Assembly: GCA_902515205.1 (NCBI GenBank)
Contig: CABXTU010000009.1
Span: 1 to 38,603, forward strand
Source: an uncultured Pelagibacteraceae bacterium
GTDB taxonomy: Bacteria; Pseudomonadota; Alphaproteobacteria; Pelagibacterales; Pelagibacteraceae
Direction of reading: 5' to 3'
DNA: 38,603 nt
The notes under the pieces were generated by a model. That model searched no databases and had not been told where the DNA came from. It saw only the letters and a list, made by a program, of their open reading frames with translations. Position numbers and translations under genes: made by a program. Numbering within the stretch: the stretch's first letter is position 1; every line of letters begins with the position of its first letter. This document shows, piece after piece, positions 17,221-25,170 of the stretch.

Positions 17221-18333
17221 ATGTCACTTAAAAACTTTGCTTTTAAAGTTTTAGACACTGACAATTATGCAAGACTTGGAATAATTGAAACTCATCGAGG
17301 TAATATTAATACCCCAGCCTTTATGCCTGTTGGCACTCAAGCTACTGTTAAAGCCTGTAAGATTGAAGATATCAAAAAAACTGGATCAGAAATAATCTTA
17401 GGAAACACTTATCATTTAATGATACGCCCAGGAGTTGAAAGGATTAAAAGAGTTGGAGGATTACATAAATTTATGAATTGTGAATTACCTATTTTAACTG
17501 ACTCGGGCGGATTTCAAGTTATGTCACTTTCTAAACTGAATAAAATTGACCGAGAAAAAGGAGCAATTTTTAATTCTCATATAGATGGAAAAAAATTTTA
17601 CCTCAGTCCTGAGGAGAGTATAAGAATACAATTAGGTTTGAATTCTGATATTTTGATGATTATGGATGAATGTCCAAAAAAATCAAATGATTATAATTTA
17701 ATTAAAAATTCTATGAATCTGTCGTTACATTGGGCTGAAAGATCAAAAAAAGCATTCGGAAATAATCCACATAAAGCAATATTCGGTATTATTCAAGGAG
17801 GTCTTTTTGATGATTTAAGAATTAAATCTTTAAAAGAATTAATTAAGATAAACTTCGATGGATATGCCTTAGGTGGTTTAGCGGTAGGTGAAAGTCAAAC
17901 TGAGATGTTTTCAGTTTTAGATGGGATCAAAGATCAACTCCCTAAAGATAAACCCCATTATCTTATGGGTGTAGGAACTCCATCTGACATTTTAGGTGCT
18001 GTAAAAAGAGGAATAGACATGTTTGATTGTGTCTTACCTACTCGTTCAGGAAGAACAGGTCTTGCATTTACTTGGGAGGGAAGAGTAAATATCAAAAACA
18101 ACAAATATCAAAATGACGACTCACCTCTTGACGAAAATTGTAAAAATTTTAATTTAAATAAATATTCTAAAAATTATCTAAATCATCTATTTAATACTAA
18201 TGAAATACTTGGCTCAACGCTTCTGACATTACATAATCTTAATTTTTATCAGGAATTAATGACTTTAATTAGAGAAAATATAAAGAACGGAACTTTTGAT
18301 CAATTTTATGATAAATTCAAAGATAAGTTGTAA
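17221..18333 (+). CDS. tgt: queuine tRNA-ribosyltransferase, zinc site incomplete
   Basis: Exchanges the wobble guanine of GUN-anticodon tRNAs for preQ1 in the queuosine pathway. The 370-residue protein keeps the active-site motifs: P-A-F-M-P-V-G-T-Q-A-T-V-K, L-T-D-S-G-G-F-Q-V (the base-binding aspartate), G-G-L-A-V-G-E and M-F-D-C-V-L-P-T-R-S-G-R with the nucleophile aspartate. The C-terminal zinc site is unusual. The family has C-x-C-x-x-C plus a later histidine; here the region reads P-L-D-E-N-C-K-N-F-N-L-N-K-Y-S, keeping only the first cysteine, while the histidine in T-L-H-N-L remains. Length and the rest of the fold are normal, so zinc may be bound differently or not at all. Confidence 0.93.
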   Translation: MSLKNFAFKVLDTDNYARLGIIETHRGNINTPAFMPVGTQATVKACKIEDIKKTGSEIILGNTYHLMIRPGVERIKRVGGLHKFMNCELPILTDSGGFQVMSLSKLNKIDREKGAIFNSHIDGKKFYLSPEESIRIQLGLNSDILMIMDECPKKSNDYNLIKNSMNLSLHWAERSKKAFGNNPHKAIFGIIQGGLFDDLRIKSLKELIKINFDGYALGGLAVGESQTEMFSVLDGIKDQLPKDKPHYLMGVGTPSDILGAVKRGIDMFDCVLPTRSGRTGLAFTWEGRVNIKNNKYQNDDSPLDENCKNFNLNKYSKNYLNHLFNTNEILGSTLLTLHNLNFYQELMTLIRENIKNGTFDQFYDKFKDKL

Positions 18334-18363
18334 CAGATTACTATTTGTCTCACAAATTCCCAT

Positions 18364-18391
18364 TTGAATTATTTGAATAAATATGTATATA
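18364..18391 (+). promoter_or_regulatory. possible promoter of tRNA-Lys
   Basis: TTGAAT (18364-18369), a 16-base spacer and TATATA (18386-18391) end 13 bases before the first base of tRNA-Lys. The spacing suits a vegetative sigma-70 promoter with a start near 18398. In DNA this AT-rich, chance matches are common, so this is only a candidate. Confidence 0.35.
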
Positions 18392-18404
18392 CAATTGTGT
18401 TTAT

Positions 18405-18480
<76 letters not shown>

Positions 18481-18488
18481 TAAATTTT

Positions 18489-19316
18489 TTAAGAAATATT
18501 AATTGGTGGGTAATCTAAAATAACTTCATTAGTCCAATCATTAATTTTCTTAATTCTGTTTTCTGCTGATGGATGTGTACTCATAAATTCCGGTGGTGCT
18601 TTTCCTTTATTAAATTCTTTCATTCTTTCCCATATCTTCACAGTTTCTCTAATATCGTAGCCTGATAAGGATGAAAATATCATACCCAAATAATCTGCTT
18701 CACTTTCTTGTTTTCTGTTAAAAGGATTCATGATTCCAATTTGAGACAATAAACCTACAGCATTCATTCCAGTAGCTCTGTTGACTTGTGATAATTTTCC
18801 ACCAGTAAAAATATCAATAAGTTGAGTTCCTGTATTAAGAATTGCGCCACGACTAGCTCTTTCAACGGAATGTTTAGCTACAGCATGAGCTATTTCGTGT
18901 CCCATAACCGCTGCAAGACCATTTGTATTTTTTGTGACTTCAAGAATTCCACTATAAACTGCTATTTTACCGCCTGGCATACACCAGGCGTTCTTTACTT
19001 TTTTATTATCTATTAATATATAATCCCAGTCAAAATTTTCTGTCGGGTTTGCTAAATCAGCTTTATAAAAATATTCACTAATGGAAGCTTCCATTTTACT
19101 ACCAATTTCTTTAATCAAATTAAGAGTTTTGGTATCTTTACTCATTTTTTCCTTTTCTTTTACTTTTTCATATATTTCAGCAGCTTGAGCATTTAATTTT
19201 GCTTCAGGTATAATCTTTAGTTGTCTTCTATCTGTTATAGGAGCTGTAGCACAAGAATTAAGAATAAAGCCACAGCAACCACATCCTACATAAGATAAAA
19301 ATTTTCTTCTATTCAT
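18489..19316 (-). CDS. M48 family metalloprotease, predicted Tat-exported lipoprotein
   Basis: A zinc peptidase of the periplasm-facing M48 type (YcaL/LoiP group), involved in envelope protein quality control in relatives. The 275-residue product starts M-N-R-R-K-F-L, a twin-arginine motif, followed by a hydrophobic, Cys/Gly-rich stretch and a lipobox ending L-N-S-C (C22), so it is probably exported folded by Tat and lipid-anchored. The zinc site is H-E-I-A-H (140-144), with the downstream glutamate in E-S-E-A-D (204-208). S-T-H-P-S-A-E-N-R-I near the end is typical of the family. The tatABC genes at 3089-4267 would supply its export route. It is convergent with tRNA-Lys. Confidence 0.92.
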   Translation of the reverse strand: MNRRKFLSYVGCGCCGFILNSCATAPITDRRQLKIIPEAKLNAQAAEIYEKVKEKEKMSKDTKTLNLIKEIGSKMEASISEYFYKADLANPTENFDWDYILIDNKKVKNAWCMPGGKIAVYSGILEVTKNTNGLAAVMGHEIAHAVAKHSVERASRGAILNTGTQLIDIFTGGKLSQVNRATGMNAVGLLSQIGIMNPFNRKQESEADYLGMIFSSLSGYDIRETVKIWERMKEFNKGKAPPEFMSTHPSAENRIKKINDWTNEVILDYPPINIS

Positions 19317-19346
19317 TTTACTTTAACATTGATAATATATTAAATT

Positions 19347-19424
19347 ATGAATTTAAATAATAAGATATTATTATTCCTTTTCATAGTGGCAATTTTGTTT
19401 GTAATTTATTCAAGTTTTAAGTAA
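19347..19424 (+). CDS. 25-codon hydrophobic micro-ORF upstream of the DUF502 gene
   Basis: An ATG-to-TAA frame of 25 residues fills most of the 112-base gap between the protease start and the DUF502 gene. It starts M-N-L-N-N-K, continues with an uninterrupted hydrophobic segment (I-L-L-F-L-F-I-V-A-I-L-F-V-I) and ends Y-S-S-F-K, the layout of a single-span membrane peptide. It stops 4 bases before the next ATG. It could equally be a leader peptide or a chance hydrophobic frame in AT-rich DNA; its span, charge pattern and position are the only support. Confidence 0.4.
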   Translation: MNLNNKILLFLFIVAILFVIYSSFK

Positions 19425-19428
19425 TTAA

Positions 19429-20046
19429 ATGACAAAAATTAAAAAAAAAAAATCGCTTACTCTCATTCTTAGAAATTATTTCATTACCGGTGTGGTTGTC
19501 TTAATCCCAATTGGATTTACTTTATATCTAACAAAATTTATCATAAGCGTATCTTCTAAAATAATTCCAGAAAATATAAATCCAAATAGCTATTTACCTT
19601 ACGCAATACCTGGAATAGAAATTTTAATTTCCGTTATTCTAATTACAATTGTAGGAGGTTTGTCTCTATCTTTTTTTGGTAAAAGAATTCTAAAATTAAT
19701 TGATGATCTTTTTAAAAGAATTCCTTTTCTAAGAACCATTTATTCAGCTATTTTACAAATGACCGAAACATTTTCAAATAAAGAAAATGACAAAAAAAGT
19801 GTTGTTTTAGTAGAATACCCAAGAAAGGGAGTTTGGGCTGTAGGTTTTGCAACAAAAGAAAATAAAGGTGAAATGGCTCAAAAAACTAATCAAAAACTAA
19901 TTAATGTTTTTGTACCAACAACTCCAAACCCTACTAGTGGTTTTTTATTAATGTTTCAAGTTGATGAGGTAATTCACTTAAATATGTCATTTGAAGAAGC
20001 TTCTAAATTTATTGTTTCCGCTGGAACTTCAACAGTAAAAAATTAG
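19429..20046 (+). CDS. DUF502 family membrane protein
   Basis: Function of the family is unknown. The 205-residue protein has a basic start (K-I-K-K-K-K), a membrane helix with Y-F-I-T-G-V-V-V-L-I-P-I-G-F-T-L (17-32), a second helix around I-L-I-S-V-I-L-I-T-I-V-G-G, then the family segments I-P-F-L-R-T-I-Y-S-A-I-L-Q-M, V-V-L-V-E-Y-P-R-K-G-V-W-A-V-G-F-A-T and V-F-V-P-T-T-P-N-P-T-S-G-F-L. These match DUF502 well. It is often next to recG in Alphaproteobacteria, as here, where the two genes converge and their stop codons interlock in TTAG at 20043-20046. Confidence 0.9.
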   Translation: MTKIKKKKSLTLILRNYFITGVVVLIPIGFTLYLTKFIISVSSKIIPENINPNSYLPYAIPGIEILISVILITIVGGLSLSFFGKRILKLIDDLFKRIPFLRTIYSAILQMTETFSNKENDKKSVVLVEYPRKGVWAVGFATKENKGEMAQKTNQKLINVFVPTTPNPTSGFLLMFQVDEVIHLNMSFEEASKFIVSAGTSTVKN

Positions 20047-22094
20047 GCTATATCATTAATTATATCTGCTCTATCATATAACTTTATTAATGGCTTAAAT
20101 TTTTTAATACTTTCATTTGCACCTTCTATTCTTTTCATTTCTTTTTCAGCAAGTAAAAAAAGATTACTATTATGTATGGGATCAGCTAACTTAAAATTTT
20201 TAATACCACTTTGTTTAAAACCTAGAATATCTCCAAAACCTCTAATTTTCATGTCTTCTTCAGAGATAAAAAATCCGTCATTAGAATCTTTGAGAATATT
20301 TATTCTTTTTTTTGCATTTTCACTTAGGTTTGATTTAAACATTAAAATACAAGTTGACTGTTTATTGCCTCTTCCAACTCGTCCTCTAAGTTGATGTAAT
20401 TGGGACAAACCAAATTTATTAGCATTTTCAATTATGATTACATTTGCGTTAGGAAAATCTATACCAACCTCAATAATTGTTGTTGAGACTAGTATTTTGA
20501 ATTTATTTTTTAAGAAATCATTTAGTATGATTTCTTTATCTTCGATATTTGTTTTTCCATGAAGTAGGGCTACTTCATTAGGGAATATCATATTGAGATA
20601 TTCAAATTTCTTTACAGCGGAAGAATGATCAATTTTTTTAGACTCTTCAATCAAAGGACAAACCCAAAAAATTTGATTATTAAGTTTTATTTGTTTTTTG
20701 ATAAACAATATCACATCATTAATTTTACTTTCTAATTTACTAAAAGTTTGTATTGGTTTTCTTGTTGCGGGCTTTTCTCTAATAACAGAAAGATCCATAT
20801 CTCCATACATTGTCATTGTTAATGTTCTTGGTATGGGTGTAGCTGTCATCAATAACACATCACAATTATCCCCACCTTTGTCAGATAATTTTTTTCTTTG
20901 ATTAACACCAAACTTATGTTGCTCATCAATAATTATTAAACCAAGTTTTTTAAATACCACTTTTGTTTGAAAAATTGCATGTGTTCCAAAAATCATATCA
21001 ATTTCGTGATTCGATAATCTTTTAAGAATTTCTTTTTTTTGTTTATAATCTGATTTTCCTGATATAAGGGCTACATTGATATTTTTAGGCAGTATTTTTT
21101 TTGCTAGATTATGGTGCTGTCGAGCTAAAATTTCAGTTGGCGCCATTAAAGAAACTTGGAATCCAGAATTTATGGTATTGAATGCTGAGATTAAAGAAAC
21201 AATAGTTTTTCCACTGCCAACATCTCCTTGTAACAATCTAAACATTTTAGTAGATGAACTTAAATCATTATTAATTTCTTTAAGTGACCTTAATTGATCT
21301 TGTGTTAGTTTAAAATCTAAATTATCAATTATCAAATTTTGTTTTTTTATGTTCAGTCTTTTATTTTTTTTTTTGATTCTTTTAATTTTTTTTCTAATTT
21401 CAGAATTAACTAAAAATGTAGAAAAAATTTCGTCGTAGGCTAGTCTTTTATAAAAATTTTTTTTGTAATTATCTTTATTCTCAGGTTTGTGTAATTCTAT
21501 AATCGATTCATTCCAACTTATGCCATCAAATTTTTTAATCAGTTCTTTAGAATGCCATTCATCAAGGATAGGTAATTTTTCAATTATTTGATTAATTATT
21601 TTGTTGTAAACTTTTTCACTTATACCCTCTGTAAGTGAATAAGTATTATGTTTTTGTTTTATTAATGAAGCATCTTCTGAAATATATTTTGGATTAGTGA
21701 GTTGATATTTATTTCTGAATATCCCAATTTTTCCACTTACAGTTACTTCTTTTCCTAAAGGTAAAATTTTTTTAACATATCCCTCATAACTATTAAAAAA
21801 AACACAGTCCATTTCCCCAGACTCATCAACGCATACTACTCTATTAGGTAGATTTTTTATTCTAGGAAAAAAATATTTTTTTGGGATTATTGTTACTGTT
21901 TGAGTTTCTCCTATCCTAAGATCTTTTATTTTAGAAGATAAACTCCTATCAGTATAGGATTTTGGTAACTTCCATAATAAGTCAAAAATATTATTTATTT
22001 TTTTTTTTTTAAGTAATTTGGTAGTTTTAACTCCAACACCTTTTAAACTAGATAGGTCTGATAATAGATATTTATAATTACTTTTATTATTCAT
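20043..22094 (-). CDS. recG: ATP-dependent DNA helicase RecG
   Basis: Remodels stalled replication forks and branched recombination intermediates. From the ATG at 22094 the product is 683 residues. It has an N-terminal wedge domain (helix-hairpin-helix segment L-S-S-L-K-G-V-G-V-K-T, OB fold to about 145), Walker A Q-G-D-V-G-S-G-K-T (near 289-297), M-A-P-T-E-I-L-A, I-D-E-Q-H-K-F-G (DEQH near 390) and the helicase C domain with H-G-K, V-S-T-T-I-I-E-V-G-I-D and Q-L-R-G-R-V-G-R-G. A TTG two codons upstream is in frame but less likely as the start. It is divergent from sdhE with a 22-base gap, a usual pairing. Confidence 0.95.
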   Translation of the reverse strand: MNNKSNYKYLLSDLSSLKGVGVKTTKLLKKKKINNIFDLLWKLPKSYTDRSLSSKIKDLRIGETQTVTIIPKKYFFPRIKNLPNRVVCVDESGEMDCVFFNSYEGYVKKILPLGKEVTVSGKIGIFRNKYQLTNPKYISEDASLIKQKHNTYSLTEGISEKVYNKIINQIIEKLPILDEWHSKELIKKFDGISWNESIIELHKPENKDNYKKNFYKRLAYDEIFSTFLVNSEIRKKIKRIKKKNKRLNIKKQNLIIDNLDFKLTQDQLRSLKEINNDLSSSTKMFRLLQGDVGSGKTIVSLISAFNTINSGFQVSLMAPTEILARQHHNLAKKILPKNINVALISGKSDYKQKKEILKRLSNHEIDMIFGTHAIFQTKVVFKKLGLIIIDEQHKFGVNQRKKLSDKGGDNCDVLLMTATPIPRTLTMTMYGDMDLSVIREKPATRKPIQTFSKLESKINDVILFIKKQIKLNNQIFWVCPLIEESKKIDHSSAVKKFEYLNMIFPNEVALLHGKTNIEDKEIILNDFLKNKFKILVSTTIIEVGIDFPNANVIIIENANKFGLSQLHQLRGRVGRGNKQSTCILMFKSNLSENAKKRINILKDSNDGFFISEEDMKIRGFGDILGFKQSGIKNFKLADPIHNSNLFLLAEKEMKRIEGANESIKKFKPLIKLYDRADIINDIA

Positions 22095-22116
22095 AAACAA
22101 CTAATATATTCCAAAT

Positions 22117-22383
22117 ATGAATATCAATATAGACCAATTAAAAAAAAAGATTATTTATAGATCTAATTATCGTGGTACCAAGGAAATGGATAAGTTATTA
22201 GGTGCTTTCACAAAAAAATATATTGATGAATTAGATAATAAAGATCTTTTTGATCTAGAAAAATTATTAAACATTGATGATGATAATTTATACAAGTTCT
22301 TTAAAAACCAAAAAACGGATATCGTATTTGAGGATAATCATATTAATTTATTATTTAAAAAATTCAAATATGTTGATAAATAA
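22117..22383 (+). CDS. sdhE: FAD assembly factor SdhE (succinate dehydrogenase assembly factor 2 family)
   Basis: Helps covalent attachment of FAD to succinate dehydrogenase. The 88-residue protein has the diagnostic Y-R-G-T-K-E-M-D (18-25, the R-G-x-x-E motif), then D-x-L-L-G-A-F and a small helical bundle with L-F-D-L-E-K-L-L-N-I-D-D. It is divergent from recG, the standard alphaproteobacterial order. mfd, which commonly follows, is absent; instead the TAA (22381-22383) directly abuts the 3' CCA end of the opposite-strand tRNA-Ser with no spacer. Confidence 0.92.
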   Translation: MNINIDQLKKKIIYRSNYRGTKEMDKLLGAFTKKYIDELDNKDLFDLEKLLNIDDDNLYKFFKNQKTDIVFEDNHINLLFKKFKYVDK

Positions 22384-22473
22384 TGGCGGAGAGACTGGGA
22401 TTCGAACCCAGGAAAGAGTTGCCCCTTTGCCGGTTTTCAAGACCGGTGCTTTCAACCGCTCAGCCATCTCTCC
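22384..22473 (-). tRNA. tRNA-Ser (anticodon UGA)
   Basis: A 90-base class II tRNA on the minus strand. Acceptor GGAGAGA pairs with TCTCTCC, with G as discriminator base and encoded CCA (22386-22384). The D arm reads GCTGAGCGGTTGAAAGC, and the anticodon stem CCGGT/ACCGG encloses CTTGAAA (anticodon TGA). The long variable arm expected of tRNA-Ser is present, and the T arm reads CTGGG-TTCGAAT-CCCAG. A strand-opposite frame over this gene is a chance ORF. Confidence 0.97.
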
Positions 22474-22484
22474 GTAAGCAAGCT

Positions 22485-22513
22485 TTTATAATTAAAAATA
22501 TTTAATTCAACAA
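22485..22513 (-). promoter_or_regulatory. predicted promoter of tRNA-Ser
   Basis: On the minus strand, TTGTTG (22513-22508), a 17-base spacer and TATAAA (22490-22485) lie 12 bases ahead of the mature tRNA 5' end at 22473, with a start expected near 22478. The optimal spacing and the tRNA position make this one of the better promoter candidates in the window, though it rests on pattern only. Confidence 0.5.
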
Positions 22514-22561
22514 TAAAATAGTCTAATTAACTTAGTTATTAATTAATACATAAAATTACCT

Positions 22562-23440
22562 ATGAAAAAAGATTTTAACAAAGGTTTATTATTAACTTCG
22601 TTAGGATCTTTCTGGTGGGGATTTATTGGTGTATTTTATTTTCAATATGTCTCTTTTATTGGTCATATTGAATTAGTCGTTCATAGATGCTTATGGACTG
22701 CAGTAATTTTAATTTTTACTACCTCATTCTTATCTAAGTGGAAAATTTTTTTTAAAATTATTTCGGATAAAAAAAAACTCTTTGCTCTTTTAATATCTGG
22801 AATTTTAATTTTTATAAATTGGGCGATCTGGATTTATGCCGTCGCGACTGAAAAAATAATAGATGCAAGTTTTGGTTATTTTATAATGCCAATAATGAGT
22901 GTTTTATTGGGGTATATTTTTTTTGGAGAGGATCTAAACAAAAAAAGGATATTTTCTATTTTATTAGTATGTATATCAATAGCAATTTTAATTTTTTTTA
23001 ATTTAAAAAGCTTACCCTGGGTTGGACTAATTGTTGCTTTTAGCTGGGCATTTTATAATCTTGTTAGAAAAAAAATAAGTGTTGATACTGATGTTGGTTT
23101 ACTAATTGAAAGTTTATACATATTACCATTTGCACTAATTGTTTTTTATCTTATCATACGTGGAAACTTTAATGATTTCAGTTTAATGAACCCTGGTTTG
23201 AGTCTTTTTTTAATTTTAGCAGGACCAATGACTGTGATTCCACTTTTCTTATATGTTAGAGGAGTTGAGTTAATAGGTTTAGGACCAACTGGTATGATTT
23301 TTTATATAACACCAACTTTACAGTTTATTTTAGGTTATTTTTATTACAATGAAGACTTTTCATTAGTAAAATTTATAAGTTTCATTATTATTTGGATTGC
23401 AGTTATTATATACCTTAAAGATCTTTATGAAATTAATTAA
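22562..23440 (+). CDS. rarD: EamA/DMT-type transporter, RarD family
   Basis: Predicted inner-membrane permease of the drug/metabolite transporter superfamily; substrates of RarD proteins are poorly known. The 292-residue protein has ten predicted helices in two EamA repeats and RarD-type segments: G-S-F-W-W-G-F-I-G-V-F-Y-F (15-27), E-L-V-V-H-R-C-L-W (about 37-45), I-N-W-A-I-W-I-Y-A-V, I-D-A-S-F-G-Y-F-I-M-P, and in the second half L-G-P-T-G-M-I-F-Y-I-T-P-T-L-Q-F-I-L-G. It begins a long plus-strand unit after an 88-base gap and overlaps the lytic transglycosylase gene by 14 bases. Confidence 0.9.
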   Translation: MKKDFNKGLLLTSLGSFWWGFIGVFYFQYVSFIGHIELVVHRCLWTAVILIFTTSFLSKWKIFFKIISDKKKLFALLISGILIFINWAIWIYAVATEKIIDASFGYFIMPIMSVLLGYIFFGEDLNKKRIFSILLVCISIAILIFFNLKSLPWVGLIVAFSWAFYNLVRKKISVDTDVGLLIESLYILPFALIVFYLIIRGNFNDFSLMNPGLSLFLILAGPMTVIPLFLYVRGVELIGLGPTGMIFYITPTLQFILGYFYYNEDFSLVKFISFIIIWIAVIIYLKDLYEIN

Positions 23441-24428
23441 TTTTTTTTTTTTAATTTTTTTAATTCAAATCACAAATATTTCAGCTGATCAAAAAAAAAC
23501 TTTCATTGAATGGAAAAAAGAATTTAAAAATTTGGCTCTTAATAATGATATTTCAGAAAAAACTTTTGATATGGTCATGTCAAATGTAAAGTTTTTGCCA
23601 AAAGTAATAGAATACGACAGATATCAACCAGAATTTTACGAAGACACAAATACTTATGTTTCAAAAAGAACTTCTTCAAATAAAGTTCAAAAAGGTATCA
23701 ATTTTTACAATCAAAATACAAAACTAATAAACGACGTCCAAAAAAAATATAAGATTGAAAAAGAATTACTTATTTCACTAATGGGTATAGAAACAAATTA
23801 TGGCACCTATGTTGGTAAAATGGATATTCTTTCATCATTATCAACATTAAGTTTTGACCAGAGAAGATCAAGTTTTTTTACAAATGAACTTCTAATATTA
23901 CTAAAACTAATAGATCAAAATATGATTGACTATAAAACACTTTATGGTTCGTGGGCAGGTGCCTTTGGATATTTTCAATTTATGCCATCGACTATTAAGA
24001 ATTATGCTATTGATTATAATCAAGACAACTATATTGATCTTAAGAACCCCAATGATTCTTATGCTTCTGCTGGCAATTATTTGAATAATATGGGTTGGAA
24101 AAAGAATTCACATTGTTTTTATAAGATAAGTTTGAGTGATAATATACCAACAAAATACTTAAATGTGTCTGCAAAAAAAATTGTTAATAAAAAAAAATTA
24201 AAATTTTTTAAAAAATTTATTTTAAATTATGATGATTTAGATTTTGTAGATAAAAATACCAATGTTGCTATCATTACGCCTGATAAAGATATTATACCTG
24301 ATGCTGAAACACTAAATCCCGCATTTATTGTATTTGATAATTATGAAATTATTTTAAAATGGAATAGATCATTACGATTTGCTTTAGCAGTTTGTACATT
24401 AAAAGAAAAAATAAAAAATGAATTGTAG
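23427..24428 (+). CDS. mltB: lytic murein transglycosylase, MltB family
   Basis: Cleaves peptidoglycan glycan strands to anhydro-muropeptides, which NagZ then processes. From the ATG at 23427 the product is 333 residues with a signal peptide (hydrophobic 4-18, I-S-A-D around the cleavage site). An in-frame codon 30 bases upstream has no signal-like start, so the ATG is preferred. Family motifs: catalytic glutamate E122 in L-M-G-I-E-T-N-Y-G-T-Y-V-G, G-S-W-A-G-A-F-G-Y-F-Q-F-M-P-S-T and D-L-K-N-P-N-D-S-Y-A-S-A-G-N-Y-L-N-N-M-G-W. No lipobox is seen, unlike Escherichia coli MltB. It overlaps rlpA by 11 bases. Confidence 0.92.
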   Translation: MKLINFFFLIFLIQITNISADQKKTFIEWKKEFKNLALNNDISEKTFDMVMSNVKFLPKVIEYDRYQPEFYEDTNTYVSKRTSSNKVQKGINFYNQNTKLINDVQKKYKIEKELLISLMGIETNYGTYVGKMDILSSLSTLSFDQRRSSFFTNELLILLKLIDQNMIDYKTLYGSWAGAFGYFQFMPSTIKNYAIDYNQDNYIDLKNPNDSYASAGNYLNNMGWKKNSHCFYKISLSDNIPTKYLNVSAKKIVNKKKLKFFKKFILNYDDLDFVDKNTNVAIITPDKDIIPDAETLNPAFIVFDNYEIILKWNRSLRFALAVCTLKEKIKNEL

Positions 24429-25170
24429 ACTCATATTAATCATATCCTTGAACTTAATTCTCTTAAGTTGTGCGCAACTACCTATGGATAAATCAAAAAA
24501 AAATAATTTTAATTTACAAGATAAATATATTAACTCTGGATTTGCATTAATTTATAACGATAAAATGACCAAGATCTCTAAATTAGAGATTAGATCACTA
24601 GATATTTATCATAAGTTTTTAAAAAAAGGATCTTCAGTCAAAATTTTAAACCCAAAAAATGGGAAATATTTAATTGCAAATGTAAAATCTAATAAAATAA
24701 AATTTTCAAATTTTTATAACTCTGTTTTAAGTTTAAGAATAGCTGAAGATTTAGAACTAGATATATATGAACCATATATTCAAATAGTATTAATTTCAAA
24801 AAATTCCGCATTTGTTGCTAAAGAGCCAAAAATGTTTGATGAAGAGAAAATGGTGGCAGAAAAGGCTCCAATTGATGGTATTTTGATTAATGATTTAAAT
24901 ACTAAAAAAAGCAAAAAAAATAAAAAAAAGATTAACATTTTTTCTTACTCTATTAAAGTTGCCGATTTTTATCATAAAGAATCTGCTGAAATGATGATAA
25001 ATAGAATTAAAAATGAAACTTCTATTAAAAAATTGAAGGTTAATAAATTATCTAAAACAAAATATAGGGTATTAATAGGTCCTTTTAATGATATAAAAAG
25101 TTTAAAGAAATCATTTGAAAAGATGAGCACTTTTAATTTTGAAAATTTAGAAATATTAAAGAATGTTTAA
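24418..25170 (+). CDS. rlpA: RlpA-like SPOR-domain lipoprotein with degenerate catalytic barrel
   Basis: RlpA proteins bind denuded glycan through a SPOR domain, and some cut it as lytic transglycosylases. The 250-residue product has a lipoprotein signal with L-L-S-C (C18), a central domain matching the RlpA double-psi barrel in outline (Y-H-K-F-L-K-K-G-S-S-V-K-I, N-G-K-Y-L-I-A-N) and a C-terminal SPOR domain (about 175-250: Y-S-I-K-V-A-D-F-Y, Y-R-V-L-I-G-P-F). The barrel histidine is kept (H65), but the aspartate of the usual N-D-R-G-P loop is replaced in N-V-K-S-N, so catalysis is doubtful and a structural, division-related role is likelier. The position between mltB and dacA supports the name. 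Confidence 0.75.
   Translation: MNCRLILIISLNLILLSCAQLPMDKSKKNNFNLQDKYINSGFALIYNDKMTKISKLEIRSLDIYHKFLKKGSSVKILNPKNGKYLIANVKSNKIKFSNFYNSVLSLRIAEDLELDIYEPYIQIVLISKNSAFVAKEPKMFDEEKMVAEKAPIDGILINDLNTKKSKKNKKKINIFSYSIKVADFYHKESAEMMINRIKNETSIKKLKVNKLSKTKYRVLIGPFNDIKSLKKSFEKMSTFNFENLEILKNV

Noticed and set aside
18334-18404. Possible hairpin CAAAT-TCCC-ATTTG as a tgt terminator
   Set aside because: Five weak A/T-rich pairs with no following T run; unlikely to be stable.
22274-22477. 67-codon plus-strand frame overlapping sdhE and tRNA-Ser
   Set aside because: Its second half is the antisense of tRNA-Ser (G-G-E-T-G-I-R-T-Q and following), a well-known false ORF type, and its first half is a shifted frame of sdhE.
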